Translations under genes and position numbers: made by a program
Shown: positions 7,286 through 13,648 of the stretch, piece by piece
Numbering within the stretch: the stretch's first letter is position 1
Layout: each line of letters opens with the position of its first letter
Origin: a virus
Reading direction: 5' to 3' (one strand)
DNA: 20,722 bases
Virus record (IMG/VR): IMGVR_UViG_3300008108_004357
Span: 1-20,722 of that record
The notes under the pieces: generated by a model
The model's database searches: none
Told to the model about the DNA's origin: nothing
The model's input: only the letters and a program-made list of their open reading frames with translations

Positions 7286-8473
7286 ATGCCTTTTGACGGA
7301 AACTTTTATACAAATAACCAAGATCTGGCCCCAACCTACGACTTCTACCAGGAACGTCTTAAGCAGCAGGGAACCCTACCAGGCTCCTGGCAAATGCGTA
7401 ACGCATACGGCGCAGGCGGAAATGCAGCAGGTAGTAACCCAAGTTCCCCCGGATTTACGTCAAGCTACTCACGTGATGTAAACACAGGCGGTAGGGCACC
7501 TGGAACTGCATATCAAGCTAGATCAGTTTCAGGAACAATGCGTGCACCACAGGGTGGTACCGCCTACGGCCCCGGCTCAGAAGAGCAAACCGTACAGAAC
7601 TTTTTTGGTAAAATGGGTAAGTTAAAAGACAAAAAAGACAGAGAATCTAATGAAAAAACACCTAAAGGTGGACAACCAGCGCCAAGCGGCGGCGGAGGAG
7701 TAGACATGGGCTCACAGCAAAGTGGTAACACATCAAATAATAGAGCTAAAGCCAAGAATATGAACCAATCCGCCAACACTAACGTTGGTGGTAACCAGGT
7801 TATTTCTGGTGGTAACACCAGCATTGACGGTGACTTTAACATGGCTCAAATTGGCGCTGGTGCTACTGCACTTGCTCGTGGAGCAAGCCTACAACACTTT
7901 ATGTTTGACCCCAATCATCCGTATTTTGGAGGTGGTGGAGGTGGTACTCCACAACCCCCCGCCTCTGCTCCTGACGCGCCAAAACCAAACGCAGGTGGTC
8001 CAAAACCCACACCCGACCAGGGCACCCCTACACCTACTAAAGAAACCTGGAAACCTGCGGATCGTGGAGTAATGGATATTGGTGTACCCCGTCCAGGACA
8101 GCCTGGGTCAAACACTGGGGGCATGCCACCACAGTATGCAGGTATGGGTGGAGATTACGACGCTAGTGGTAACCTTGTTTCTAAACCAGAAACAGGCACA
8201 CCCAAAGCTGAAACTCCCAAAGCTGAAACTCCCAAAGAAAGCTCCCCCACCCCCGGTACCGGTCTAGAACTATACCGTGGTGGCACACCAGCCACAACCG
8301 GTGCCCCCACAGGAGCACCAACAACCGGCGCACCAGCTGGTGGTCCTGGTGCACCAGCACCAACAACTGGTCTTCCACAAAGTCGTACAGGCTTGCTTGA
8401 CACACCAGAGGTCTACCCTCTGGTGCCCCAACCACTGGCCTTCCAGCAGGTGGAGCACCTATGGGGGCATTAA
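7286..8473 (+). CDS. Gly/Pro/Thr-rich repeat protein, probable virion protein; possible N-terminal part of a frameshifted gene
   Basis: ATG 7286 (M-PFDGNFYTNNQDLAP) is chosen over ATG 7277, because GGGGA at 7272-7276 is better spaced to it; both are in frame. The N-terminal 100 residues are aromatic and Gly-rich, then charged (KMGKLKDKKDRESNEK). About residues 145-180 read NTNVGGNQVISGGNTSIDG, a pattern like a short beta-solenoid. A Gly6 run follows near 211-216, then Pro-rich linkers, one copy of GVPRPGQPGSNTGGMPPQY, a 15-base tandem repeat (TPKAE), and GAPTTGAPAGG repeats. The final 20 or so residues (VYPLVPQPLAFQQVEHLWGH) leave the repeat pattern, while the -1 frame continues it into the next gene. 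This suggests programmed or mutational frameshifting near 8401-8465. Confidence 0.82.
   Translation: MPFDGNFYTNNQDLAPTYDFYQERLKQQGTLPGSWQMRNAYGAGGNAAGSNPSSPGFTSSYSRDVNTGGRAPGTAYQARSVSGTMRAPQGGTAYGPGSEEQTVQNFFGKMGKLKDKKDRESNEKTPKGGQPAPSGGGGVDMGSQQSGNTSNNRAKAKNMNQSANTNVGGNQVISGGNTSIDGDFNMAQIGAGATALARGASLQHFMFDPNHPYFGGGGGGTPQPPASAPDAPKPNAGGPKPTPDQGTPTPTKETWKPADRGVMDIGVPRPGQPGSNTGGMPPQYAGMGGDYDASGNLVSKPETGTPKAETPKAETPKESSPTPGTGLELYRGGTPATTGAPTGAPTTGAPAGGPGAPAPTTGLPQSRTGLLDTPEVYPLVPQPLAFQQVEHLWGH
8060..8140 (+). repeat. 27-residue segment duplicated in the next gene, copy 1
   Basis: Encodes DRGVMDIGVPRPGQPGSN followed by TGGMPPQYA. A copy of the same length lies at 8704-8784. The two DNA copies differ at many third codon positions while the peptide is nearly unchanged, so the duplication is not recent and the peptide appears constrained. 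Confidence 0.8.
8201..8237 (+). repeat. 15-base in-frame tandem repeat, about 2.5 copies
   Basis: The unit cccaaagctgaaact occurs at 8201-8215 and 8216-8230, followed by a partial third copy cccaaag. It encodes PKAET repeats in a Pro-rich linker. Because the unit is a multiple of three, copy-number change would only alter linker length. Confidence 0.85.
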
Positions 8474-9021
8474 ATGCAGGACCACAGATGACCGGCTATA
8501 ACCGAGCGGCTCAATCCCAGATGCAGGCAATGGGGATTAGCCCATCTGTACTCCGAGATATGACCTATGGTAACTCTGCTAACAACGGGTCACCCGCAAG
8601 CGCCCCAGTTGGTAGGGCTACCCAGCAAGGAGGTGGCACACTTGGCCGATTTGGTGGCCGTGGGCCAGCTCCTGCCGCTGCCAAAACAGGTAGGTACGGT
8701 GAAGATCGTGGATTCATGGATATGGGTGTTCCACGTCCTGGAGAACCAGGATCAAACACTGGTGGAATGCCACCACAATACGCCGCTATGGCCCCCGCCC
8801 AACCCTCTAGGCACGACATGAATCCAATCACAGGAGCTGTACGACCTGACTTTGGCAATCCTTCATACACTGGCCCATCACGCCATCCTAGCCCACCAGC
8901 TCGTGACATGACCGGAGGGCAGACTGGCTATGTAGGTGTTGCTATGCAAGGAATAGGCCAAGCAGACAGTGAGCTAAAGCGTCAAGCTTTCCGTCAACGC
9001 TCAAGACGCCCAGGAACCTGA
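8461..9021 (+). CDS. Gly/Pro-rich repeat protein, 186 aa; possible continuation of the preceding gene
   Basis: ATG 8461 has GGTGGAG (8450-8456) about 4-5 bases upstream and overlaps the preceding gene by 13 bases, so it could be translated alone by coupled restart. Its frame also stays open upstream to the TGA at 8398-8400, and that extension (RGLPSGAPTTGLPAGGAP) matches the GAPTTGAPAGG repeats of the preceding protein. It carries a second copy of the DRGxMDxGVPRPGxPGSNTGG segment at 8704-8784. The C-terminus is basic (SELKRQAFRQRSRRPGT). No enzymatic motif is seen. It is either a separate coupled protein or the C-terminal half of a longer repeat protein. Confidence 0.78.
   Translation: MGALNAGPQMTGYNRAAQSQMQAMGISPSVLRDMTYGNSANNGSPASAPVGRATQQGGGTLGRFGGRGPAPAAAKTGRYGEDRGFMDMGVPRPGEPGSNTGGMPPQYAAMAPAQPSRHDMNPITGAVRPDFGNPSYTGPSRHPSPPARDMTGGQTGYVGVAMQGIGQADSELKRQAFRQRSRRPGT
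8704..8784 (+). repeat. 27-residue segment duplicated from the previous gene, copy 2
   Basis: Encodes DRGFMDMGVPRPGEPGSN followed by TGGMPPQYA. It differs from copy 1 at three residues (V/F, I/M, Q/E) but at many silent positions. Confidence 0.8.
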
Positions 9022-9031
9022 GGAGGATCAA

Positions 9032-9253
9032 ATGGCAGTAAATACATCAAGATCAATGAACGGCGACCTTCACGATGGTATCAACGACGGTCGTCTAAAG
9101 AGCCTAACTCCTGGACGAGGTGGAGAGCGCACGGATGATTACGCTGTAACCAGAGCAAAAATGCTACAAACTCAATACAATGTTGTTGACTTTATGCGTG
9201 GGATTACTGTATCATCTGATGAAGAATACGAATACGGTTACGCAGAAGACTGA
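9032..9253 (+). CDS. Small hypothetical protein with acidic C-terminus, 73 aa
   Basis: ATG at 9032 follows a strong GAGGAGG ending at 9026, partly formed by the upstream stop. The N-terminus is polar (NTSRSMNGDLHDGINDGRLK), then a Gly/Arg-rich turn (TPGRGGERTDD), a probable helix (YAVTRAKMLQTQYNVVDFMRG) and a very acidic, Tyr-rich tail (SSDEEYEYGYAED). No domain is recognised. It closes the run of small Gly/Pro-rich genes; the next gene begins 31 bases later with its own ribosome-binding site. Confidence 0.82.
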   Translation: MAVNTSRSMNGDLHDGINDGRLKSLTPGRGGERTDDYAVTRAKMLQTQYNVVDFMRGITVSSDEEYEYGYAED

Positions 9254-9284
9254 ATAACCAAACAAACCTAATTAGGAGTACAAC

Positions 9285-9743
9285 ATGCCCCGTCTTTTGA
9301 CGTGCCAATCCTGCGGTACGATGTACCGTATGCGAGATTACGATGGTCCAGCTGAGTATGACATGGAGCTTATTGAGCTCTGTAATCGTCACCTCGGTCA
9401 AGCCTCAAACCCAGACCCTGACGCACACAAGTCAATAATCTTGCGATGTGACCAGGAGACGTGGGAAAAGCTTGGGGATGAGACCAAGATCAAACAAGAG
9501 CTAGCAAAAAACGAGTGGGAAGTGCGAGAGCTAAAAGACGATCTAAAAGTCGAAGCTCTAAAGTGCTTTAACCGCCATAATCGCCCATCTGGTATGTGCC
9601 CTGACTACGAGAACGAGTCAAAAACTATTGGGCGCAAGATTGGCGTTCCAAAAGAAAACCGCCAGTACCTATGCCACTATTGCCCAGCATCAGCTTTTGT
9701 GACTTTCAAGAATCGTCAAGCAAAAGGGATGTATGACGGGTGA
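9285..9743 (+). CDS. Zinc-finger-like Cys/His protein, 152 aa
   Basis: ATG 9285 with TAGGAG about 7 bases upstream. Two candidate metal sites are visible. C7-x2-C10 pairs with C33-x2-H36. C94-x3-H98-x6-C105 pairs with C130-x2-C133. Between them (about residues 55-92) is a charged, probably coiled helical stretch (KIKQELAKNEWEVRELKDDLKVEALK). The spacing resembles treble-clef or zinc-ribbon proteins that phages use to bind nucleic acid or to bridge proteins, but I cannot name a family. The stop overlaps the GTG start of the next gene by 4 bases, so the two are probably co-translated. Confidence 0.85.
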   Translation: MPRLLTCQSCGTMYRMRDYDGPAEYDMELIELCNRHLGQASNPDPDAHKSIILRCDQETWEKLGDETKIKQELAKNEWEVRELKDDLKVEALKCFNRHNRPSGMCPDYENESKTIGRKIGVPKENRQYLCHYCPASAFVTFKNRQAKGMYDG

Positions 9744-10210
9744 TCATATTTAACTTTTCTGTATTGGCTCGCCCAGCGGAAACTCTGGCTCTAAGACAGC
9801 CCGATCCTCAGGGGTTTTCACTTTGGCGCATGATGCACGATTTTTCAATTGGTCGTGTTTGCTTGGTAGTCAACGAAACATACGACAAGCTGCCAATAGA
9901 AGACTGGCTAAAGAAAGAGGGTATAAAACCCTCGTTTTATGAAATGTTAGATGAGCCAGACTCTTATTTAAGAGCCGAGAGAGTTCATCGAGTAGCCGCA
10001 GTGTTTGGCAAAGCGGAATGGTACGTTGATAACGACCCAATAACCTGTGCCGAAACCTTAAAACTTGGTATGCCCACGTTGATGGCTGCGTCACCCTACG
10101 TTGTACGCCCAGAATGGGCTGGATTACGCGTGATAAAGGACTGGGATACGCTTGTTCAGGAGATGGATAATCAAGCCCTAAAGGCCGCAGAAAAGACTTG
10201 GAGAGAATGA
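9740..10210 (+). CDS. HAD-like protein lacking an evident nucleophile, 156 aa, GTG start
   Basis: The GTG at 9740 overlaps the preceding stop as GTGA. The first strand reads MIIFNFSVLARP, where a HAD-superfamily hydrolase would have DxDGT. The middle carries LVVNETYDKLPIEDWLKKEGI, like the HAD region that monitors substrate. The segment WYVDNDPITCAETLKLGMPTLMAASP (about residues 94-119) resembles HAD motif IV followed by the usual Rossmann strand. Thus the overall fold looks HAD-like, but the first catalytic Asp is not seen, so it may be inactive or use another mechanism. The function is unassigned. It is coupled to the genes on both sides, including a 1-base overlap with the next. Confidence 0.8.
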   Translation: MIIFNFSVLARPAETLALRQPDPQGFSLWRMMHDFSIGRVCLVVNETYDKLPIEDWLKKEGIKPSFYEMLDEPDSYLRAERVHRVAAVFGKAEWYVDNDPITCAETLKLGMPTLMAASPYVVRPEWAGLRVIKDWDTLVQEMDNQALKAAEKTWRE

Positions 10211-11640
10211 TGAAGATATTCTTTGGCGGTGCTGAAAAGGGAACCCATAGAAGCCTGCTGGTTGCTAATGGTGTCGACAAGATGGGTATAAACATCACAC
10301 ACTTTCCAGTGCCAAAGCGTAAGGAGCTAGATCTGGCCACGCTTTACGGTGGGGCTGAGTTACTTGTGTACACATCAGAAAATGATGAGGATCTAAACAA
10401 GTATGAAAACTTTGTAAGAGATCATGCAGACAGCCTTTCTGTAGTCATTGGTAGGCCAGATATGGACGGCGAATGGCTAGGGGAAAAGTACGTACCCGTC
10501 TGGTCAGATGGGGACGACCTAGAACGCATGGCATGGCTTTGTCAGAAGAATGGAAGAGTGGCCATATCAGACAAGGCTATAAATAGTAAGACGTTGCCAA
10601 GAATACGCTCTCTAGCACAACGCTGGGGGGCAAAGTTGTACGGTCTGACAAGCAAACCAGACATCATCCAGGAGTTGCCATGGGAGGCAGTTATTGTTGG
10701 ATCATGGACTTCTGCCATTAGGTATGGGGAAACTCAAGTATGGGATGGTCATGGTTTACACAGGTACCCAGCCCAACATAAAGAGTCTGCCAGACGTAAG
10801 CATCGGGCCGATATTATTCGACTTGGAGTAGATTACGATCTAATCATGGAAGACGATGTTTCTGAGGTAGGGGCGTTGTCAATAAGGTCCTGGAAGGCTT
10901 GGGAAGAGGGTACTTTTTGGGCCTATGACCCCAGCGATGAGGACGACGAGTCAGAGTTTACCCCCCAAGAAGAGGGGGATATAGTTGATATACCCCCCAC
11001 TACCCCTACTGCACCTAAACCGGTTTCACGGGGGGGAAGTATTGCTATACCCCCGCTAGAAAAGCGGCACGACAGTGAGCGGTTATTACTACCGGTTATG
11101 GGCATTGAAAACATAGTTTCAATGGGTACACAAACAGGCTCTGAGCAGGATGAATACATAGAAATAGCACCAAAAGAGACCCCTGTAATACGCTACCAAA
11201 GCAGCCCTTTGCGTCAGTGTGATAGTTGCTATCTAGCCTCACGTTGTCCCGCATTCCGCGAACATTCTGATTGTGGCTTCAAGCTACCTGTAGAGATACG
11301 CACCAAGGATCAACTACAAGCAGTGCTACAGGCAATGATCGAGATGCAAGCCAGCAGAGTTTTGTTCGCAAGATTTGCTGAGGAACTTGAAGGTCAAGGG
11401 CTTGACCCAGCCCTCTCATCAGAGATGGATAGGTTGTTCTCACTCATAGATAAGTTTAAGAACATTTCAGACACCCGTGATTTGATGCGCATTGAGGTTG
11501 AGGCCCGAGGTAACGCTGGTGTACTTTCTAGATTGTTTGGTACAAAAGCTGGAGAAATCTCAAAACAGCTACCTAGTGGGGGATTTGGGCCAAATCAAAC
11601 CGACCAATTTATCCAGGATGTTATTGACTTTAGCGAGTAG
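10210..11640 (+). CDS. Two-domain protein: TIM-barrel/TGT-like N-terminus and Cys-cluster C-terminus, 476 aa
   Basis: The frame opens at TTG 10198, but ATG 10210 is preferred: GGAG at 10200-10203 is 6 bases upstream and the protein then starts MKIFFGGAEKGTHRSLL. Residues 1-230 alternate strands and helices; the segment KLYGLTSKPDIIQELPWEAV, then VGSW at 163-166, resembles the active-site region of phage tRNA-guanine-transglycosylase-like (DpdA-type) proteins, but the usual catalytic Asp of VDS is Gly164. A Pro-rich acidic linker (about 240-290) is encoded by DNA with several C6/G7 runs. Then C337-x2-C340-x5-C346-x8-C355, with H352, could bind zinc or an iron-sulfur cluster, followed by a helical C-terminus. 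The family assignment is tentative; existence of the gene is secure. Confidence 0.88.
   Translation: MKIFFGGAEKGTHRSLLVANGVDKMGINITHFPVPKRKELDLATLYGGAELLVYTSENDEDLNKYENFVRDHADSLSVVIGRPDMDGEWLGEKYVPVWSDGDDLERMAWLCQKNGRVAISDKAINSKTLPRIRSLAQRWGAKLYGLTSKPDIIQELPWEAVIVGSWTSAIRYGETQVWDGHGLHRYPAQHKESARRKHRADIIRLGVDYDLIMEDDVSEVGALSIRSWKAWEEGTFWAYDPSDEDDESEFTPQEEGDIVDIPPTTPTAPKPVSRGGSIAIPPLEKRHDSERLLLPVMGIENIVSMGTQTGSEQDEYIEIAPKETPVIRYQSSPLRQCDSCYLASRCPAFREHSDCGFKLPVEIRTKDQLQAVLQAMIEMQASRVLFARFAEELEGQGLDPALSSEMDRLFSLIDKFKNISDTRDLMRIEVEARGNAGVLSRLFGTKAGEISKQLPSGGFGPNQTDQFIQDVIDFSE
11031..11067 (+). promoter_or_regulatory. Candidate -1 ribosomal slippery site with downstream hairpin
   Basis: In the frame of the 10210 gene, bases 11031-11037 read G GGG GGA, which fits the X XXY YYZ rule. 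A 5-bp hairpin, CCGCT-AGAAA-AGCGG, lies at 11053-11067, 15 bases downstream, a little farther than usual. Slipping would reach TGA at 11076-11078 and give about 289 residues, that is, the N-terminal domain without the Cys cluster. This may be a chance product of homopolymer runs. Confidence 0.25.
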
Positions 11641-11685
11641 CTCCCTTACACTGGGTGACGCCAGTACTACAACAAGGAGCACAAT

Positions 11686-11997
11686 ATGGCAAGAACATGG
11701 CGCAAGATTGGTACCACCAGTAGCGACAAGTCAAACAACGTTTGTGTAGATGGTTCACAAATCGTTGCAGACAACGTTACTATAAACGGTGATGGTTTCA
11801 TGTCTGAAACTGCATTGAGTGTAGATACCGTCAAGAGCTACCTGTCTACAAAAGGATGTACTTTGTGGATGAACTGGGATATAACTAACGATGACGGTCG
11901 TGAAGAAGCAGCAGAATGGCTTCTCAGCGAAATTTACAATGTTTTGATGTTCTCGGCATACAACGACAACGAAATGGACAACACCAACAATGCCTAA
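11686..11997 (+). CDS. Hypothetical protein, 103 aa
   Basis: ATG 11686 with AAGGAG about 8 bases upstream. The N-terminal half (RTWRKIGTTSSDKSNNVCVDGSQIVADNVTINGDGF) alternates polar and hydrophobic residues, as in a beta-strand-rich fold. The second half (REEAAEWLLSEIYNVLMF) is a probable amphipathic helix, and the C-terminus is Asn/Asp-rich. There is no signal peptide and no recognised family. Its last 8 bases overlap the start of the DUF1599 gene. Confidence 0.82.
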   Translation: MARTWRKIGTTSSDKSNNVCVDGSQIVADNVTINGDGFMSETALSVDTVKSYLSTKGCTLWMNWDITNDDGREEAAEWLLSEIYNVLMFSAYNDNEMDNTNNA

Positions 11998-12286
11998 CCC
12001 AAATGAGTTCATGGATGCAGTACAAGAGGTCATTGACATGCATGACCGAAAGGGTGCTGATTATGGGTCACAGGCTGACCAGTTTGCAAACGTATCGGCC
12101 TCAAGTCAATGGGGAATCCCACCGTGGGTTGGAGCAATGATGCGTGCTAACGACAAGGTTGTACGACTCCAATCTGCGGCCAGAGGGTCAACACTGCGAA
12201 ATGAGGGCATAGAGGACAGTCTTCTGGACATCGCCACCTATGCCTTGATTGCTCTGTGTCTATTCAGACGAGATCTAGAACAGTAA
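11990..12286 (+). CDS. DUF1599/Nmad1-like (nucleotide modification associated domain) protein, 98 aa
   Basis: ATG 11990 overlaps the preceding gene by 8 bases. The sequence follows the DUF1599 pattern: an N-terminal helix with MHDRKGADYG (K/DYG core, residues 17-26), a central RANDKVVRLQ (about 53-62) and a C-terminal helix with ESL-like EDSLLDIATYALIALCLFRR (about 75-94). Relatives are small all-alpha phage proteins related in outline to MazG/dUTPase-type NTP pyrophosphohydrolases, and the family name Nmad1 comes from its frequent association with modified-base synthesis genes. Length is close to the family's usual size. Substrate is unknown. The next gene, a WhiB homologue, starts one base after its stop. 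Confidence 0.85.
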   Translation: MPNPNEFMDAVQEVIDMHDRKGADYGSQADQFANVSASSQWGIPPWVGAMMRANDKVVRLQSAARGSTLRNEGIEDSLLDIATYALIALCLFRRDLEQ

Positions 12287-12287
12287 C

Positions 12288-12662
12288 ATGGACTGGATGG
12301 AAGATGCTCCGTGCCGTGGATTGAATCCGGATATCTTCTTTCCTCCCCTTGATCAGACAAACCACAACTCTTACTACAAAGCTGGAAAAGCCGTATGTCA
12401 CACATGTGATGTGTGGGAAGAGTGCTTGAACTATGGTATAGACGAAACTTGGGGATTGTGGGGTGGGTTGACTCCGCAAGAACGAAGAGGTACAGCGAGA
12501 CTTCATCACGGAGTTATCGAAATGTATCGTTCTGGGTGTCGATGCCCGAAGTGTAGAGAGTCATCTGTAACAGTAAGAAAGAGAATCCCAAAAGAAATAT
12601 TCCCTGCTAGAGGGCAAGAATTCAACATAGAATCGTTAGTTTTCAAACTTTCCAGCATGTGA
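12288..12662 (+). CDS. WhiB-like iron-sulfur transcription factor with extra Cys motif, 124 aa
   Basis: The family hallmarks are present: C9, then C37-x2-C40-x5-C46, the four ligands for a [4Fe-4S] cluster, and the G-W-G turn GLWGGLTPQERR (residues 56-67) that contacts the host primary sigma factor in studied WhiB proteins. A basic C-terminal tail (VTVRKRIPKE) could bind DNA. Between them is an additional HHGxxxMYRSGCRCPKC motif (residues about 73-91), which resembles a second small metal-binding element found in some actinophage proteins. WhiB proteins are confined to actinobacteria and their phages, so this is the best host clue. It likely modulates host or phage transcription. A 10-bp perfect hairpin follows the gene. 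Confidence 0.93.
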   Translation: MDWMEDAPCRGLNPDIFFPPLDQTNHNSYYKAGKAVCHTCDVWEECLNYGIDETWGLWGGLTPQERRGTARLHHGVIEMYRSGCRCPKCRESSVTVRKRIPKEIFPARGQEFNIESLVFKLSSM

Positions 12663-12700
12663 TGTAGTAAGTTCTCGTCACAATTTGGTAATATAGATAC

Positions 12701-12727
12701 GTGCCCAACCACCCAACGGTTGGGCAC
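12701..12727 (+). terminator. Perfect 10-bp hairpin, probable terminator or attenuator
   Basis: GTGCCCAACC (12701-12710) pairs exactly with GGTTGGGCAC (12718-12727) around a 7-base loop. It is followed by TGTCTTTATC, a weak interrupted T tract. It lies between the WhiB gene and the lysozyme-like gene and ends 17 bases before the latter's ribosome-binding site. Its position suits partial termination or control of the lysis gene; the poor T tract makes full termination uncertain. A -10-like TAATAT at 12689-12694 just upstream has no good -35 partner. Confidence 0.6.
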
Positions 12728-12757
12728 TGTCTTTATCCCCTATCAAGGAGAATACTT

Positions 12758-13306
12758 TTGAAATTGAAATACTCAAAACCAGTGATTCTGGTGGCGTTTG
12801 CTACCAGTCTCGCGATCTTGTTACCACTGGCAAACGGTATAGAAAATCCAAAAGAAGAAGTAACCACCCCACTAGTCACCACCCTCCCACCCCAAACGAC
12901 AGTGGTACAACCAACAACTACAGTAATAGAAACCACGACAACCACCACAGAGGCACCAGTCACCACTACGACTACCTTGGTGCCACCCGGTAGCAAATGT
13001 GAAGAATTGGCACCAATTGCGCTTGCAGCCGGATGGCCCCAAGAACTACTAGTAGACGTTCTGGATGAGGCTTGGCAAGAATCTCGTTGCCTCAACATCA
13101 TCGACGGTCACAAGAACTTTAATGGGCATGACCGAGGCCCACTCCAGATCAACCAGGTGTGGCTCAACGAGATTGAAGCCAAATACGGAAGCTGGGAGTA
13201 CGTCAAAGACCCGTACTACAACTTCGCGTGGGCGTGGGAGATGTACATTTGGCATGACATTCACAAGGGTTGTGGTTTTAAACCCTGGTCAAGAAAATGT
13301 AAATAA
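12758..13306 (+). CDS. Secreted or anchored lysozyme-like (SLT-type) muralytic protein, 182 aa, TTG start
   Basis: The frame opens at GTG 12701, inside the hairpin, but TTG 12758 follows AAGGAG (12745-12750) by 7 bases and gives a normal N-terminus MKLKYSKP, then a hydrophobic segment VILVAFATSLAILLPLA (about 9-25), a signal peptide or anchor. Residues 32-82 are a Thr/Pro/Val-rich linker. The C-terminal 95 residues look like a small lysozyme/transglycosylase domain: DEAWQESRC with likely catalytic E108, then GHDRGPLQINQVW, and DPYYNFAWAWEMYIW, matching the E-S, G-LxQI and N-A-x3 signatures of SLT domains. C111 and the Cys near the C-terminus may form a disulfide. It may act as the endolysin exported through the host Sec pathway, or as a cell-wall enzyme used earlier; no holin is evident nearby. 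Confidence 0.85.
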   Translation: MKLKYSKPVILVAFATSLAILLPLANGIENPKEEVTTPLVTTLPPQTTVVQPTTTVIETTTTTTEAPVTTTTTLVPPGSKCEELAPIALAAGWPQELLVDVLDEAWQESRCLNIIDGHKNFNGHDRGPLQINQVWLNEIEAKYGSWEYVKDPYYNFAWAWEMYIWHDIHKGCGFKPWSRKCK

Positions 13307-13328
13307 CTAAAAAAATAAACAACAATAG

Positions 13329-13357
13329 TTGCAATTGAAAACAGCCACGTGTAGCAT
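13329..13357 (+). promoter_or_regulatory. Possible sigma70-type promoter upstream of the HTH gene
   Basis: TTGCAA at 13329-13334 and TAGCAT at 13352-13357 are separated by 17 bases; each matches four of six consensus positions. They lie in the 91-base gap between the lysozyme-like gene and the HTH gene. A small GGGC-AAA-GCCC hairpin follows at 13367-13377. The match is modest and could be chance. Confidence 0.3.
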
Positions 13358-13397
13358 ACAAACAACGGGCAAAGCCCAAGACACAAGGAGAAACACA

Positions 13398-13637
13398 ATG
13401 AATGAAAATACAATTACAGTTCAACTTCCCGAAGAGATGTTGTTGATCAAGATTGCAGACATTGTTGGAACAGCAGAGGTTGCCAGCATTCTCAACTGCC
13501 CCAAACAGCAGATCCATGCGCTGAGAAAGCGCGCAGACTTTCCGGCCCCAATTGTCCAGCTGTCAGCAACCCCTCTTTGGAATGCCCAACAGATCATTGA
13601 ATTCGGCTCAAACTGGAAGCGTCGCACAAAGATCTGA
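13398..13637 (+). CDS. AlpA/excisionase-like helix-turn-helix protein, 79 aa
   Basis: ATG 13398 has AAGGAG about 8 bases upstream; the open frame extends to 13329 without a better start. Residues 19-75 (DIVGTAEVASILNCPKQQIHALRKRADFPAPIVQLSATPLWNAQQIIEF) follow the MerR-like winged-helix pattern seen in AlpA/excisionase and many small actinobacterial regulators: a recognition helix region (PKQQIHALRKR), the xDFPxP turn and the W-x-x-x-x-I helix. It is expected to bind DNA as a small regulator or architectural factor. No integrase lies in the window, so an excisionase role cannot be argued from context. It begins a run of four genes ending at the terminator at 15.1 kb. Confidence 0.82.
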   Translation: MNENTITVQLPEEMLLIKIADIVGTAEVASILNCPKQQIHALRKRADFPAPIVQLSATPLWNAQQIIEFGSNWKRRTKI

Positions 13638-13648
13638 GGAGTAGTACA

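Noticed and set aside
8201-8237. Short tandem repeat as a CRISPR-like array
   Set aside because: It is a 15-base, in-frame coding repeat without spacers.
7564-8435. Several long minus-strand frames opposite the Gly/Pro-rich gene
   Set aside because: They mirror the GC-rich, Gly/Pro/Thr codons of the plus-strand gene, lack ribosome-binding sites and have repetitive, unnatural composition.
12701-12757. GTG at 12701 as start of the lysozyme-like gene
   Set aside because: It is the first base triplet of a perfect hairpin and has no ribosome-binding site; TTG 12758 has AAGGAG at the right distance and gives a normal signal sequence.
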